Positions 1 through 6,458 of a DNA stretch of 12,927 nt are shown here, in pieces. A program made the translations under genes and the position numbers. Each line of letters starts with the position of its first letter. Position 1 is the first letter of the stretch. Origin of the DNA: Flavobacteriales bacterium (GTDB taxonomy: Bacteria; Bacteroidota; Bacteroidia; Flavobacteriales_D; Sanyastnellaceae); NCBI GenBank assembly GCA_028823435.1, contig JAPKBK010000021.1:1-12927 (forward strand). The letters are read 5' to 3'. The notes beneath the pieces were generated by a model that saw only the letters and a list, made by a program, of their open reading frames with translations, made no database searches and was not told where the DNA came from.

Positions 1-1
1 G

Positions 2-2092
2 GATTTTAACTTTTACTTGCTCCCGAAACAAGTGTCATTGAACACCCAAATGGAGCGGTTATACGAGACCAGTGAAGTGAGAAACAATACGGAAGATTTA
101 CTTGGTGTAGAGACAAATCTATTGATTCAGACTCAGGTCCTCAAATCTTGGAACTGGAACAGGAATTATTCTGTGAAATACGACATGACTCAAGCGCTTA
201 AGTTTGATTACACAGGTCAGGCAAGTGCGCTTGTGGGTGAGCCTGCAGGCGTTATTCCTGTTGAGGGTGAGGTAGATTACGATTTTTACGTAGATACTGT
301 AAGAACGAATTTATTGGGCGCTGGAGAAGTGACGACCTACAATCACAATGTCAATGGTTCGTACAAGTTGCCATTTGATAAGATTCCGCTCATGGACTTT
401 GTCACGGGTGACTTGAGGTACCAAAGCTCATTCCGTTGGGACAGGGCCCCTTTCGCTCAGGATACTTTAGGTGCGACGATTCAAAACTCACGTAATCTGA
501 GTTTGAATGGACAAGCAAACTTCTTGAAGTTTTACAACCGAGTTCCATACCTCAAAGAAATTAACAACAAACGCCCCAAACGTCCCACCGACAGAGATGT
601 GAGCAATGAGCGGAGAGATGGATTTGGTGAGGTTAAAGAAGAAGATGAAAAAAAGAAGCTGGACATCAATCCGATAGAACATATTCTTCGTTTTGCGATG
701 GGGATTCAAAGCATCAGTGGCACTTTTTCCCGCAATGAGGGTATTTTGCTTCCAGGATATGGCCAAACAAGTACATGGGCTGGTTTTGATGAAAATCTCG
801 AGGCTCCGGGATTGCTCTTCTTGGTGGGACATCAAAACACGGATGTTTTGGGAAACAGGAATGCTGACTTTGCGATGAATGCTGCTGAACAGGGTTGGTT
901 AGTTCAACAGCCCTACTTAAATCAGTCCTACACAGAGTCCTTCACAGAGAATTTTAATGTTCGAATGAATATCGAGCCGATCAAACATTTTAAGATCGAG
1001 CTCACAGCAAACAGAAGCACGTCTCGCAACCTCCAGAGTTTCTTCCGTTACGATGAAGATTCTGAAGACTGGATTTATGAGTCGCCAAACGAGACAGGGA
1101 ATTTTACGGCAACAGTGATGTCATGGCCCACGGCATTTATGGATGATGATGCCGAATATAACTCTGACATTTGGGATGCTTTGTTGCTTAACAGATTAAC
1201 GATTTCGTCCCGCCTCAACGAAGGAACCTTTAATGTCGACGAAGCAAATCCTACAGGGTATTATCAAGGATGGGGTCCGACGTCACAGGATGTTGCAATA
1301 CCTGCATTTTTGAGTGCTTATTTAGGATTGGACCCGAGCACGATTGCGCTTGATGTTATGAAAGCACCAGTCGCACCAAACTGGAGAGTGACTTACGATG
1401 GATTAACAAAAATACCTTCGCTCAAGAAAACCTTTAAAAGATTTAATTTATCGCATGCTTACCGCTCCACGATGAGTACGTCGTATACGACAAACCTACA
1501 GTATAGTGAGGATGAAAATGGACTGCCTACCGCTGTTGACAACGGGGATTACTCGAATTATATTTCCGAACGTCAGTACAATACGGTCAGTATCACAGAG
1601 CAGCTTTCACCTTTAATAGGCCTTGATATGACGATTAAAACTGCGTCAGACAATGAGCCACAAATCAAGGTCGAGATCACGCGAGATCGAAACGTGAGTT
1701 TCGGACTTGCAAATTATCAAATTACAGAAACAAAGAGTAAAGGCATTGTGATTGGGGTAGGCTACAAGTTTGCCGACGTTCGTAATCCATTTTTGAAGAC
1801 CTATGGAAAGCTCCCCATCAAGATGTTCAAAGAAACAGATTTCTTAATTCGTTGTGACATTAACATACGAGATAACAGTACTGTGATTCGCAAGATGGTA
1901 GAGCGTCAGAACCAAGTTACCGCGGGTCAAACCCTCGTGTCCATTAAAATTTCTGGAGATCTTGAGATTAGCGACAAAGTCACGCTTCGCGCGTTCTACG
2001 ACCAACAGATTACAAAGGCTAAGATATCGACCTCATTTAACACATCTAATATTAATTCAGGTATTGCGATTCGTTTCAACCTGACACAATAG
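2..2092 (+). CDS. sprA: SprA, type IX secretion outer-membrane translocon (C-terminal part, 5' truncated by window edge)
   Basis: The frame is open from base 2, so the gene starts outside the window; the TTG at 17 is an internal codon. About 696 residues remain; family members are very large (over 2,000 residues), so this is roughly the last third. The first residues (DFNFYLLPKQVSLNTQMER) and the last (GIAIRFNLTQ, an aromatic/hydrophobic outer-membrane terminal strand) match SprA as I know it. The body alternates short amphipathic strands with Asn/Thr/Asp-rich loops, as in a large beta barrel; a charged Lys/Arg/Glu-rich loop lies near residues 190-225 of the visible part. In Flavobacterium johnsoniae, SprA forms the very large single-chain barrel through which type IX substrates cross the outer membrane, and it is needed for gliding. 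Gliding here is not shown: only this component is visible. gcvH follows after 31 bp with its own putative promoter. Confidence 0.93.
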   Translation, partial: DFNFYLLPKQVSLNTQMERLYETSEVRNNTEDLLGVETNLLIQTQVLKSWNWNRNYSVKYDMTQALKFDYTGQASALVGEPAGVIPVEGEVDYDFYVDTVRTNLLGAGEVTTYNHNVNGSYKLPFDKIPLMDFVTGDLRYQSSFRWDRAPFAQDTLGATIQNSRNLSLNGQANFLKFYNRVPYLKEINNKRPKRPTDRDVSNERRDGFGEVKEEDEKKKLDINPIEHILRFAMGIQSISGTFSRNEGILLPGYGQTSTWAGFDENLEAPGLLFLVGHQNTDVLGNRNADFAMNAAEQGWLVQQPYLNQSYTESFTENFNVRMNIEPIKHFKIELTANRSTSRNLQSFFRYDEDSEDWIYESPNETGNFTATVMSWPTAFMDDDAEYNSDIWDALLLNRLTISSRLNEGTFNVDEANPTGYYQGWGPTSQDVAIPAFLSAYLGLDPSTIALDVMKAPVAPNWRVTYDGLTKIPSLKKTFKRFNLSHAYRSTMSTSYTTNLQYSEDENGLPTAVDNGDYSNYISERQYNTVSITEQLSPLIGLDMTIKTASDNEPQIKVEITRDRNVSFGLANYQITETKSKGIVIGVGYKFADVRNPFLKTYGKLPIKMFKETDFLIRCDINIRDNSTVIRKMVERQNQVTAGQTLVSIKISGDLEISDKVTLRAFYDQQITKAKISTSFNTSNINSGIAIRFNLTQ

Positions 2093-2094
2093 AC

Positions 2095-2102
2095 TATTTT
2101 TG
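2095..2102 (+). promoter_or_regulatory. Putative Bacteroidota -7 promoter element upstream of gcvH
   Basis: The octamer TATTTTTG exactly fits the Bacteroidota -7 consensus TAnnTTTG and starts 3 bp after the sprA stop codon, in the only gap before gcvH. The gcvH start codon is 21 bp beyond its end, which gives a short leader. No TTG is found at the expected -33 distance (about 19 bp upstream), so this is a half match. The same octamer occurs before atpD. Confidence 0.4.
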
Positions 2103-2123
2103 CACGAATAAATTTTCTTTGCG

Positions 2124-2501
2124 ATGAACTTTCCTACTGATTTATACTACACTGCAGACCACGAATGGGTGAGAATGGATGGAGATATTGCAACAATAGG
2201 TGTGACCCATTATGCCCAAGGAGAGTTGGGTGACATCGTATTTGTAGAAGTAGAAACAGAAGGAGAAACACTTGAAGCTGAAGAGGTATTTGGCACCATC
2301 GAAGCTGTTAAGACAGTAAGTGACCTCATTTTACCGATCACAGGTGAAATCATCGAAATGAATAAGGCAATCGATGATGATCCTTCATTAATAAATGACG
2401 ATCCGTTCGGTGCAGGTTGGATTATTAAGGTGCACGTTTCAAACCCATCTGACGTAGAAGGTTTAATGGACGCAACTGCATATGAAGCTTCTATTGGGTA
2501 A
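2124..2501 (+). CDS. gcvH: Glycine cleavage system H protein
   Basis: This is the lipoyl-carrying shuttle of the glycine cleavage complex: it accepts the aminomethyl group from P protein, presents it to T protein and is re-oxidised by L protein in the cytoplasm. The length of 125 residues is normal for the family. The lipoylation segment FGTIEAVKTVSDL is intact and the modified lysine is K63; the hallmark beginning YYTADHEWV (residues 8-16) is present. The ATG at 2124 gives the canonical N terminus. It lies 31 bp after sprA and 25 bp before the VanZ-like gene. No other glycine-cleavage gene is in the window, so its place here reflects local gene order and not pathway clustering. H proteins also serve as lipoate relay proteins in some bacteria; that cannot be decided here. 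Confidence 0.96.
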   Translation: MNFPTDLYYTADHEWVRMDGDIATIGVTHYAQGELGDIVFVEVETEGETLEAEEVFGTIEAVKTVSDLILPITGEIIEMNKAIDDDPSLINDDPFGAGWIIKVHVSNPSDVEGLMDATAYEASIG

Positions 2502-2526
2502 CTCTTAGATAAAATTTCATTTAGGT

Positions 2527-2982
2527 TTGTCCATCCCATCTTCAATAAAAGTGTATAGAATCCTCACCCCACCGTTTGTATTGGCGGTGTTGATCGTCAT
2601 CATGCATCTTGTTCCTGTCTCGGGCGTTGATCCTGCTTCGTGGTTGTCAAAATTTCATCTTGACAAAATAGTTCATTGTTTTGCATTTGCACTTTTGTCG
2701 CTCTCCATGTCGGTCGCTTTTACGAAACTCCACCTGTTTCCATATAAAATTCCTGTTTTAATGTTGATTATCTTGGTCAGTTGCACGGGTTTTGGCACAA
2801 TACTTGAGATAATACAGGGGGAGTTGATTGTTGGAAGAACAGCCGATTTCCTTGATATAGTGGCTGATTGCGTGGGTTCTGCCCTTGCGTTTGTCGCATT
2901 TCGAGGAGTGTATGGCATTTTTCCGGGCCAAATCCCCGCCGATGTATTAATTTCGAATCCTAGAATGTCATCTCATGATTAG
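2527..2982 (+). CDS. VanZ-like family membrane protein
   Basis: A 151-residue, mostly hydrophobic protein with predicted membrane segments near residues 12-32, 48-66, 74-95 and 110-127. It has the VanZ-like signature: an Asp/His pair at the start of helix 2 (DKIVHCFAFALL, residues 46-57) and, around helix 4, E-IIQ...GR-ADFLDIVAD-VG (residues 94-117). The founder, enterococcal VanZ, gives low-level teicoplanin resistance, but most family members have no known role and none should be assumed here. The start is inferred: TTG at 2527 is the only usual start between an in-frame stop (2506) and the first membrane segment; the next ATG would delete most of helix 1. The final 8 bases overlap the start of the TonB-family gene, which suggests translational coupling. 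Confidence 0.85.
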   Translation: MSIPSSIKVYRILTPPFVLAVLIVIMHLVPVSGVDPASWLSKFHLDKIVHCFAFALLSLSMSVAFTKLHLFPYKIPVLMLIILVSCTGFGTILEIIQGELIVGRTADFLDIVADCVGSALAFVAFRGVYGIFPGQIPADVLISNPRMSSHD

Positions 2983-3676
2983 TAGAAAAACCACTCAAGC
3001 AGACATAGAAAACAAACGCTCCACATTGCGAGCGTTGGGATTTATTGCTTCCTTGTCACTCGTGTTAATTGCGCTTTCTTGGACCAGTTACGACGTGATC
3101 ACGAGACAAGCTTTGAATTACGAAGCAGACCTTCTTGAAGATGAGGAGATTCCAATTAACATTGTGACGCCACCACCACCACCTCCGCCCCCACAACAAA
3201 CGACTGTGATTGAGATCGTGGATGACGAAGAAGAAATTGAAATTGAACTTGAGATTGAAGACATCGAGTTAGATGAGGATACTGAGATCGAAATTATAGA
3301 AGAAGACGATGATGTCGATGATGACACTCCTTTTATGATTGTAGAGAATATGCCTGCACTTGCTCAATGTAAAACGATGAGGGGGGATGAGCGTCATCAA
3401 TGCACTCAAATGGAGATTATCAAGTATGTCTCTAAAAACACCAAATACCCTCCCATTGCGAAAGATGCTGGGATTCAAGGAACTGTATTTGTTTACTTTG
3501 TGGTCGGAAAAGATGGCAAAGTAAAAGACGTTAAGGTGTTACGTGAGGTAGATTCTCGATTAGATAAAGAAGCGAAGCGGGTCGTTGAATCGTTGCCACG
3601 TTTTGATCCAGGTTCGCAACGCGGCAAGAATGTGAGTGTACAATACACAATCCCTGTCAAGTTTATTATTAGATAA
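2975..3676 (+). CDS. TonB-family energy transducer with polyacidic periplasmic linker
   Basis: 233 residues, in order: a short basic cytoplasmic N terminus, one membrane anchor (about 21-37), an eight-proline run (66-73), a strongly acidic segment (about 80-118, alternating Glu/Asp with Ile/Leu), and a TonB C-terminal domain (about 150-233) with the family pattern YPPIAKDAGIQGTVFVYFVV and a final RFDPG...VQYTIPVKF. The family spans the periplasm and passes proton-motive force from ExbB/ExbD to outer-membrane receptors. Two cysteines (C132, C143) flank a short loop before the C-terminal domain and could form a disulfide. No exbB/exbD or TonB-dependent receptor gene is present, so its partner is unknown. 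It overlaps the VanZ-like gene by 8 bp. Position after sprA makes a link with the type IX system conceivable but unproven. Confidence 0.9.
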   Translation: MISRKTTQADIENKRSTLRALGFIASLSLVLIALSWTSYDVITRQALNYEADLLEDEEIPINIVTPPPPPPPPQQTTVIEIVDDEEEIEIELEIEDIELDEDTEIEIIEEDDDVDDDTPFMIVENMPALAQCKTMRGDERHQCTQMEIIKYVSKNTKYPPIAKDAGIQGTVFVYFVVGKDGKVKDVKVLREVDSRLDKEAKRVVESLPRFDPGSQRGKNVSVQYTIPVKFIIR

Positions 3677-3704
3677 TCAGGTTTGTGCGTTGCAACTTGA
3701 GTTG

Positions 3705-4262
3705 CTAGAAAATTTGAATTGCATCAAAGTAACCATCTAGTGCAAGCAGAAGATATAATGCGAAGAGGACTGAGCCCAGCTTGAGTCCTCTTTTTGCGTA
3801 CAGATAGATCGATACAGTATCAATCACGATCCAGTATAACCAGTTTTCATGGACCAAATTGATCATCAACCACGTAGCCACGAGACTGAATACTGTTGTA
3901 AAAGCATCGAGGTATGGCATGGCGGCATCTGTCGCGTGTTTTAAAAACATACCCAGCAAAACCGTCCCCAACGTCGCTGTTGAGAGCCATATGGCATGCG
4001 TAGTGAGGGTGACCTGATCAGCAGATGTACCGCCTTCTGAGATCAAATTGTATCCGTAGACAGCCATCCCTATATAGAAAAATTGAAGCGCACTTTCTGC
4101 ATATATTTTCCGCCTCCAACACAGGAAAGCAAATAGCCCAGCGCCTAATCCCGCTAAGATGTATCCTTCAGGCAGCTGCCCCTTTAAATACATCCAGGTA
4201 TACGCGAGTGAGAAAACAACTGCGAGTGCTTCTATCAATTTAATCTGCGTGGAGCTAGACAT
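3705..4262 (-). CDS. pnuC: PnuC-family vitamin transporter (probable nicotinamide riboside uptake)
   Basis: A 185-residue integral membrane protein with about seven hydrophobic segments. The second half carries the family pattern: DAFTTVFSLVATWLM (119-133), then ENWLYWIVIDTVSIYLY (139-155), then a Lys/Arg-Gly-Leu turn and a final ALYLLLALDGY helix. PnuC proteins are facilitators for nicotinamide riboside; relatives carry thiamine (PnuT) or riboflavin (RibM/PnuX). The start is the ATG at 4262, which overlaps the upstream kinase gene by 8 bp; a longer reading frame to 4364 only adds a soluble stretch inside that gene. A nicotinamide-riboside substrate is inferred from the adjacent NadR-like kinase, which would trap it by phosphorylation. 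Oddity: tryptophans I expect after the YG pair (here YGYNL, 69-73) and at the C terminus (GYFDAIQIF) are missing, so specificity could differ. Confidence 0.85.
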   Translation of the reverse strand: MSSSTQIKLIEALAVVFSLAYTWMYLKGQLPEGYILAGLGAGLFAFLCWRRKIYAESALQFFYIGMAVYGYNLISEGGTSADQVTLTTHAIWLSTATLGTVLLGMFLKHATDAAMPYLDAFTTVFSLVATWLMINLVHENWLYWIVIDTVSIYLYAKRGLKLGSVLFALYLLLALDGYFDAIQIF

Positions 4263-4824
4263 CGAACCTGGAGCGTATTTCTTGTTCAATAAAATCCACC
4301 CGTTCTTCCTTGGGGAGAATCGGCACGAAAATATATGCAAGCCCTCTGTTTTCAAGCTTCTCACGAAACAGTGCGTTGACTGCGACTCTTTTATTGTAAT
4401 CGGGAAACAGTCTGATCGGATCAGGCTCCCATTCTTTCACGGTTGCACATAACAGATATAAGTCAACAGCTGAGTCCGAAGCAGATTGAGCCTTGTCCTC
4501 TGACACTTCTTTTCCGAACACGAGTTCTGACCAAACATCTAGTGCGAGTATTCCAGTATCGCAAAAGATCCCCTTTGCATTTGTATGAGACAGGAGCTTC
4601 ACAACTTCATTTTCGTTGTCCTTGTGTAATTCCTGCAAGGTTTTGAATGTTTCCTCGCCATGCAGCACCTCCTCATTTTCCCGGCAGAGTTCTAAGATAT
4701 AGGGCCACTTAAATCGTTCAGCGAGTGGCTTAATTAACGTTGACTTGCCAGAATTCTCTACGCCAGTGAGTACAATCCGAAGTGGCTTATGCGTGACGTC
4801 TAATGCTTTTTGAGGGCTACTCAT
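4255..4824 (-). CDS. NadR-like ribosylnicotinamide kinase (P-loop NTPase, AAA_28 type), kinase domain only
   Basis: A 189-residue cytoplasmic P-loop protein. Walker A is GVENSGKST at residues 21-29. Then follow an F-DTG...VWSELVFG segment matching the acid/Trp/FG motif of NadR-type kinases, and a C-terminal block DLYLLCATVKEWEPDPIR with downstream Arg residues in the lid position. NadR's C-terminal domain phosphorylates nicotinamide riboside to NMN with ATP. The N-terminal NMN adenylyltransferase domain of full NadR is absent, so NMN would need another adenylyltransferase (for example NadD). The gene ends inside the pnuC start and begins inside the end of the LRR gene (8-bp overlap each), so the three are surely co-transcribed. 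The second acid of the usual DTD/DTN motif is Gly here. Another small nucleoside kinase activity cannot be excluded. Confidence 0.75.
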   Translation of the reverse strand: MSSPQKALDVTHKPLRIVLTGVENSGKSTLIKPLAERFKWPYILELCRENEEVLHGEETFKTLQELHKDNENEVVKLLSHTNAKGIFCDTGILALDVWSELVFGKEVSEDKAQSASDSAVDLYLLCATVKEWEPDPIRLFPDYNKRVAVNALFREKLENRGLAYIFVPILPKEERVDFIEQEIRSRFDV

Positions 4825-5413
4825 CGAACAAGCAATTACAAGGTTCAGACAGTTCTAATATAACATCAGGAAGAAGTTCACGTAACCAGGTTTGCTCCAG
4901 ATACGTCATGTCATTATGCAGAAGATCTAAGGTCTGTAGGTTTTGAATGTTGCTCAGCGAAGCGGGAAAGTTCCTGATGAGGTTAGACCAAAGCCCAAGC
5001 CATTCGAGATTCTCCAAATGATCAATATCTATGGGTATATTCGAGATTAAATTGTCACCTAAATAGACATACCTTAAGTTTTCTAATGTCAAAATGACCA
5101 ATGGGAATTCATCAAGTTTGTTGCGTTCAGCAGAGAGCAGTTCTAATTTAGAGAGTTCGGAGATCCAAGCAGGGATTGCAACGATTCGGTTTTTATCCAG
5201 GCGAAGTTCCACGAGGTCTTTGTATGCCTTAATTTCTTCTGGGACCTTAGTGAGCTTTTGTTTTGTTAAGTCAAGCCGTGTGATTTGCAGTCCATTTTCT
5301 GATGCGATTTGTGCATCTTCGATAGATTCATACATGGGGGCTGTCATTTGGGGAAAGCAAATGACAACACTGAATAACCACACCACAACCCCAAGGAACA
5401 AAGCGCGCTTCAT
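4817..5413 (-). CDS. Secreted leucine-rich-repeat protein of unknown function
   Basis: 198 residues. A signal peptide is visible (KR, then hydrophobic 4-19); Cys19 is not in a good lipobox, so export is probably by signal peptidase I. From about residue 42 there are regular 23-residue leucine-rich repeats, about five to six, each of the form LxxLxLxxNxLxxIPxxIxxLxN, with Pro at position 15 (for example LVELRLDKNRI.. and LEWLGLWSNLI..). The C terminus ends in a CNC pair that may cap the solenoid. LRR solenoids bind proteins; no enzyme motif is present and the partner is unknown. The start ATG at 5413 overlaps the ribF stop by 4 bp (ATGA), and the end overlaps the kinase gene by 8 bp. An exported binding protein inside an intracellular cofactor operon is unexpected. 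Confidence 0.85.
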   Translation of the reverse strand: MKRALFLGVVVWLFSVVICFPQMTAPMYESIEDAQIASENGLQITRLDLTKQKLTKVPEEIKAYKDLVELRLDKNRIVAIPAWISELSKLELLSAERNKLDEFPLVILTLENLRYVYLGDNLISNIPIDIDHLENLEWLGLWSNLIRNFPASLSNIQNLQTLDLLHNDMTYLEQTWLRELLPDVILELSEPCNCLFDE

Positions 5414-6360
5414 TGTTGAGGAGGTTTCGTGTCTGCAAGGATTGACATCGCCTTTAATTTGTCATGATCTAGCGCGGCTTTTAATGCATCATGTCCAGAA
5501 AATTTCCGCTCCTCTCGAAGTCGATCTACAAACTGTACGTCAATGCGTTTCCCATAGCAATCACCTTCAAACCCTATGATATGTAATTCGATCGTGTCAT
5601 CAGACGCGTTCATTGTTGGACGATTTCCAATATTTAACATCCCCGGCATCCAATCTCCATCCTCAATTTTTGCCCAAACGACATATGCTCCTTTCGCAGG
5701 CACAATTTTTAATTCATCTTTTAATTGAAGATTCGCAGTAGGAAAACCCAGTGTTCTTCCAATTTGATCCCCTTTTACAACGACTCCTGACATTGGGAAA
5801 AGGTTGGAAAGCAATGTGCCCGCATAGCCCACTTCACCCTCACTGATTGCTTTTCTAATCTTCGTTGAGCTTACTCTCACGTTACTGACCTTTTCAGCAT
5901 CTAAGGCAGTTACGCCAAACCCGAACATCACACCCATTTCTTTTAAATCATCAAATGAGCCTTCTCGATTTCTGCCAAATCGATGGTCATCCCCGATCAC
6001 GACTTCTGCGGGTTTAATTCCCTCCACCAAGAGACCTCGCACATATTCTAATGGCGTTAATCTCGCCAATTCTTTGTCAAATCGAGCCATGATTAAATGA
6101 TCAAGGCCAGTATTCTCTAAAAGTTTTATTTTTTCGTCCAGTGAATTTAATAATTTTAATTTGTGGTTGTGTGGATGAAGAACAACTCTGGGGTGTGGAT
6201 GGAACGTTAACAGCGCTGTTTCACCCCCTATTTCAGTCGCTTTTTGTTCCAAAATTCGAATAACAGCCCTATGTCCGGCGTGTACGCCATCGAAAGTTCC
6301 AATCGTTAATACGATGGGTTTTTCTATTTTAATCCCGTCTGTGAGGTGATATACTTTCAA
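5410..6360 (-). CDS. ribF: Bifunctional riboflavin kinase / FAD synthetase
   Basis: 316 residues, the normal length. The N-terminal nucleotidyltransferase domain has GTFDGVHAGH at 21-30 (with the HxGH site), a PHPR motif, GDDHRFGRNREG and a RVSSTKIRKAISEG loop (the ISSTKIR-type signature). The C-terminal riboflavin kinase domain has GRTLGFPTANL. The protein phosphorylates riboflavin to FMN and adenylates FMN to FAD in the cytoplasm. The start is a TTG at 6360: it yields the typical MKVY N terminus, and no ATG lies in frame upstream before the intergenic repeats end. It is the first gene of the four-gene minus-strand operon and is divergent from atpD. Its promoter probably lies in 6361-6420 together with the direct repeat described there. 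Confidence 0.96.
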   Translation of the reverse strand: MKVYHLTDGIKIEKPIVLTIGTFDGVHAGHRAVIRILEQKATEIGGETALLTFHPHPRVVLHPHNHKLKLLNSLDEKIKLLENTGLDHLIMARFDKELARLTPLEYVRGLLVEGIKPAEVVIGDDHRFGRNREGSFDDLKEMGVMFGFGVTALDAEKVSNVRVSSTKIRKAISEGEVGYAGTLLSNLFPMSGVVVKGDQIGRTLGFPTANLQLKDELKIVPAKGAYVVWAKIEDGDWMPGMLNIGNRPTMNASDDTIELHIIGFEGDCYGKRIDVQFVDRLREERKFSGHDALKAALDHDKLKAMSILADTKPPQQ

Positions 6361-6365
6361 GGTTG

Positions 6366-6387
6366 TAAAGTTATGCTTAAAGTTATG
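6366..6387. repeat. 10-bp direct repeat with 12-bp period between ribF and atpD
   Basis: TAAAGTTATG occurs at 6366-6375 and again at 6378-6387, separated by CT. Read on the minus strand, each copy contains TAACTTTA, one mismatch from the Bacteroidota -7 consensus TAnnTTTG; the copies end 5 and 17 bases before the ribF start codon. It may be a duplicated -7 element for ribF or a tandem protein-binding site; the sequence alone does not decide. Confidence 0.6.
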
Positions 6388-6398
6388 TTCTTCTATGC

Positions 6399-6428
6399 GT
6401 GAAATCCACTTCTCGTGTTGTATTTTTG
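6399..6428 (+). promoter_or_regulatory. Putative Bacteroidota-type promoter for atpDC
   Basis: The -7 octamer TATTTTTG at 6421-6428 fits TAnnTTTG exactly. Nineteen bases upstream is GTG (6399-6401), one mismatch from the -33 TTG. Transcription would begin near 6435 and leave about a 24-base leader before the ATG at 6459. This argues against the in-frame GTG at 6399 as the atpD start. Confidence 0.5.
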
Positions 6429-6458
6429 CGCTCGATTACACAAGCCAGACGCAAAACT

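Noticed and set aside
2527..2982. VanZ-like protein as a glycopeptide-resistance gene.
   Set aside because: Only the family fold is shared; no van operon genes are present and Gram-negative cells are intrinsically insensitive. A resistance call is not supported.
3118..3327. Minus-strand open frame rich in Ser and Ile, with a poly-Gly run.
   Set aside because: It is the mirror of the acidic and proline-rich linker codons of the TonB-family gene (GAA/GAT read backwards as Ser/Ile codons). There is no independent support.
3692..3705. Inverted repeat GCAAC-TTGA-GTTGC between the convergent tonB-like and pnuC genes, a possible terminator.
   Set aside because: The stem is only 5 bp and cannot be extended, and no T-run follows on either strand. 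Too weak to call.
4263..4364. Upstream in-frame extension of pnuC (34 more residues).
   Set aside because: It lies wholly inside the kinase gene and codes a soluble, Lys/Arg-rich stretch unlike the family. The ATG at 4262 overlaps the kinase stop by 8 bp, as at other junctions here.
5094..5579. Plus-strand open frame of 161 codons opposite the LRR gene and the end of ribF.
   Set aside because: It is the reverse of leucine-repeat codons and the ribF C terminus, spans two real genes, and has no domain.
6399..6458. N-terminal extension of atpD from GTG 6399.
   Set aside because: The extra 20 residues do not resemble the beta subunit, and the GTG falls in the presumed -33 element of the promoter.
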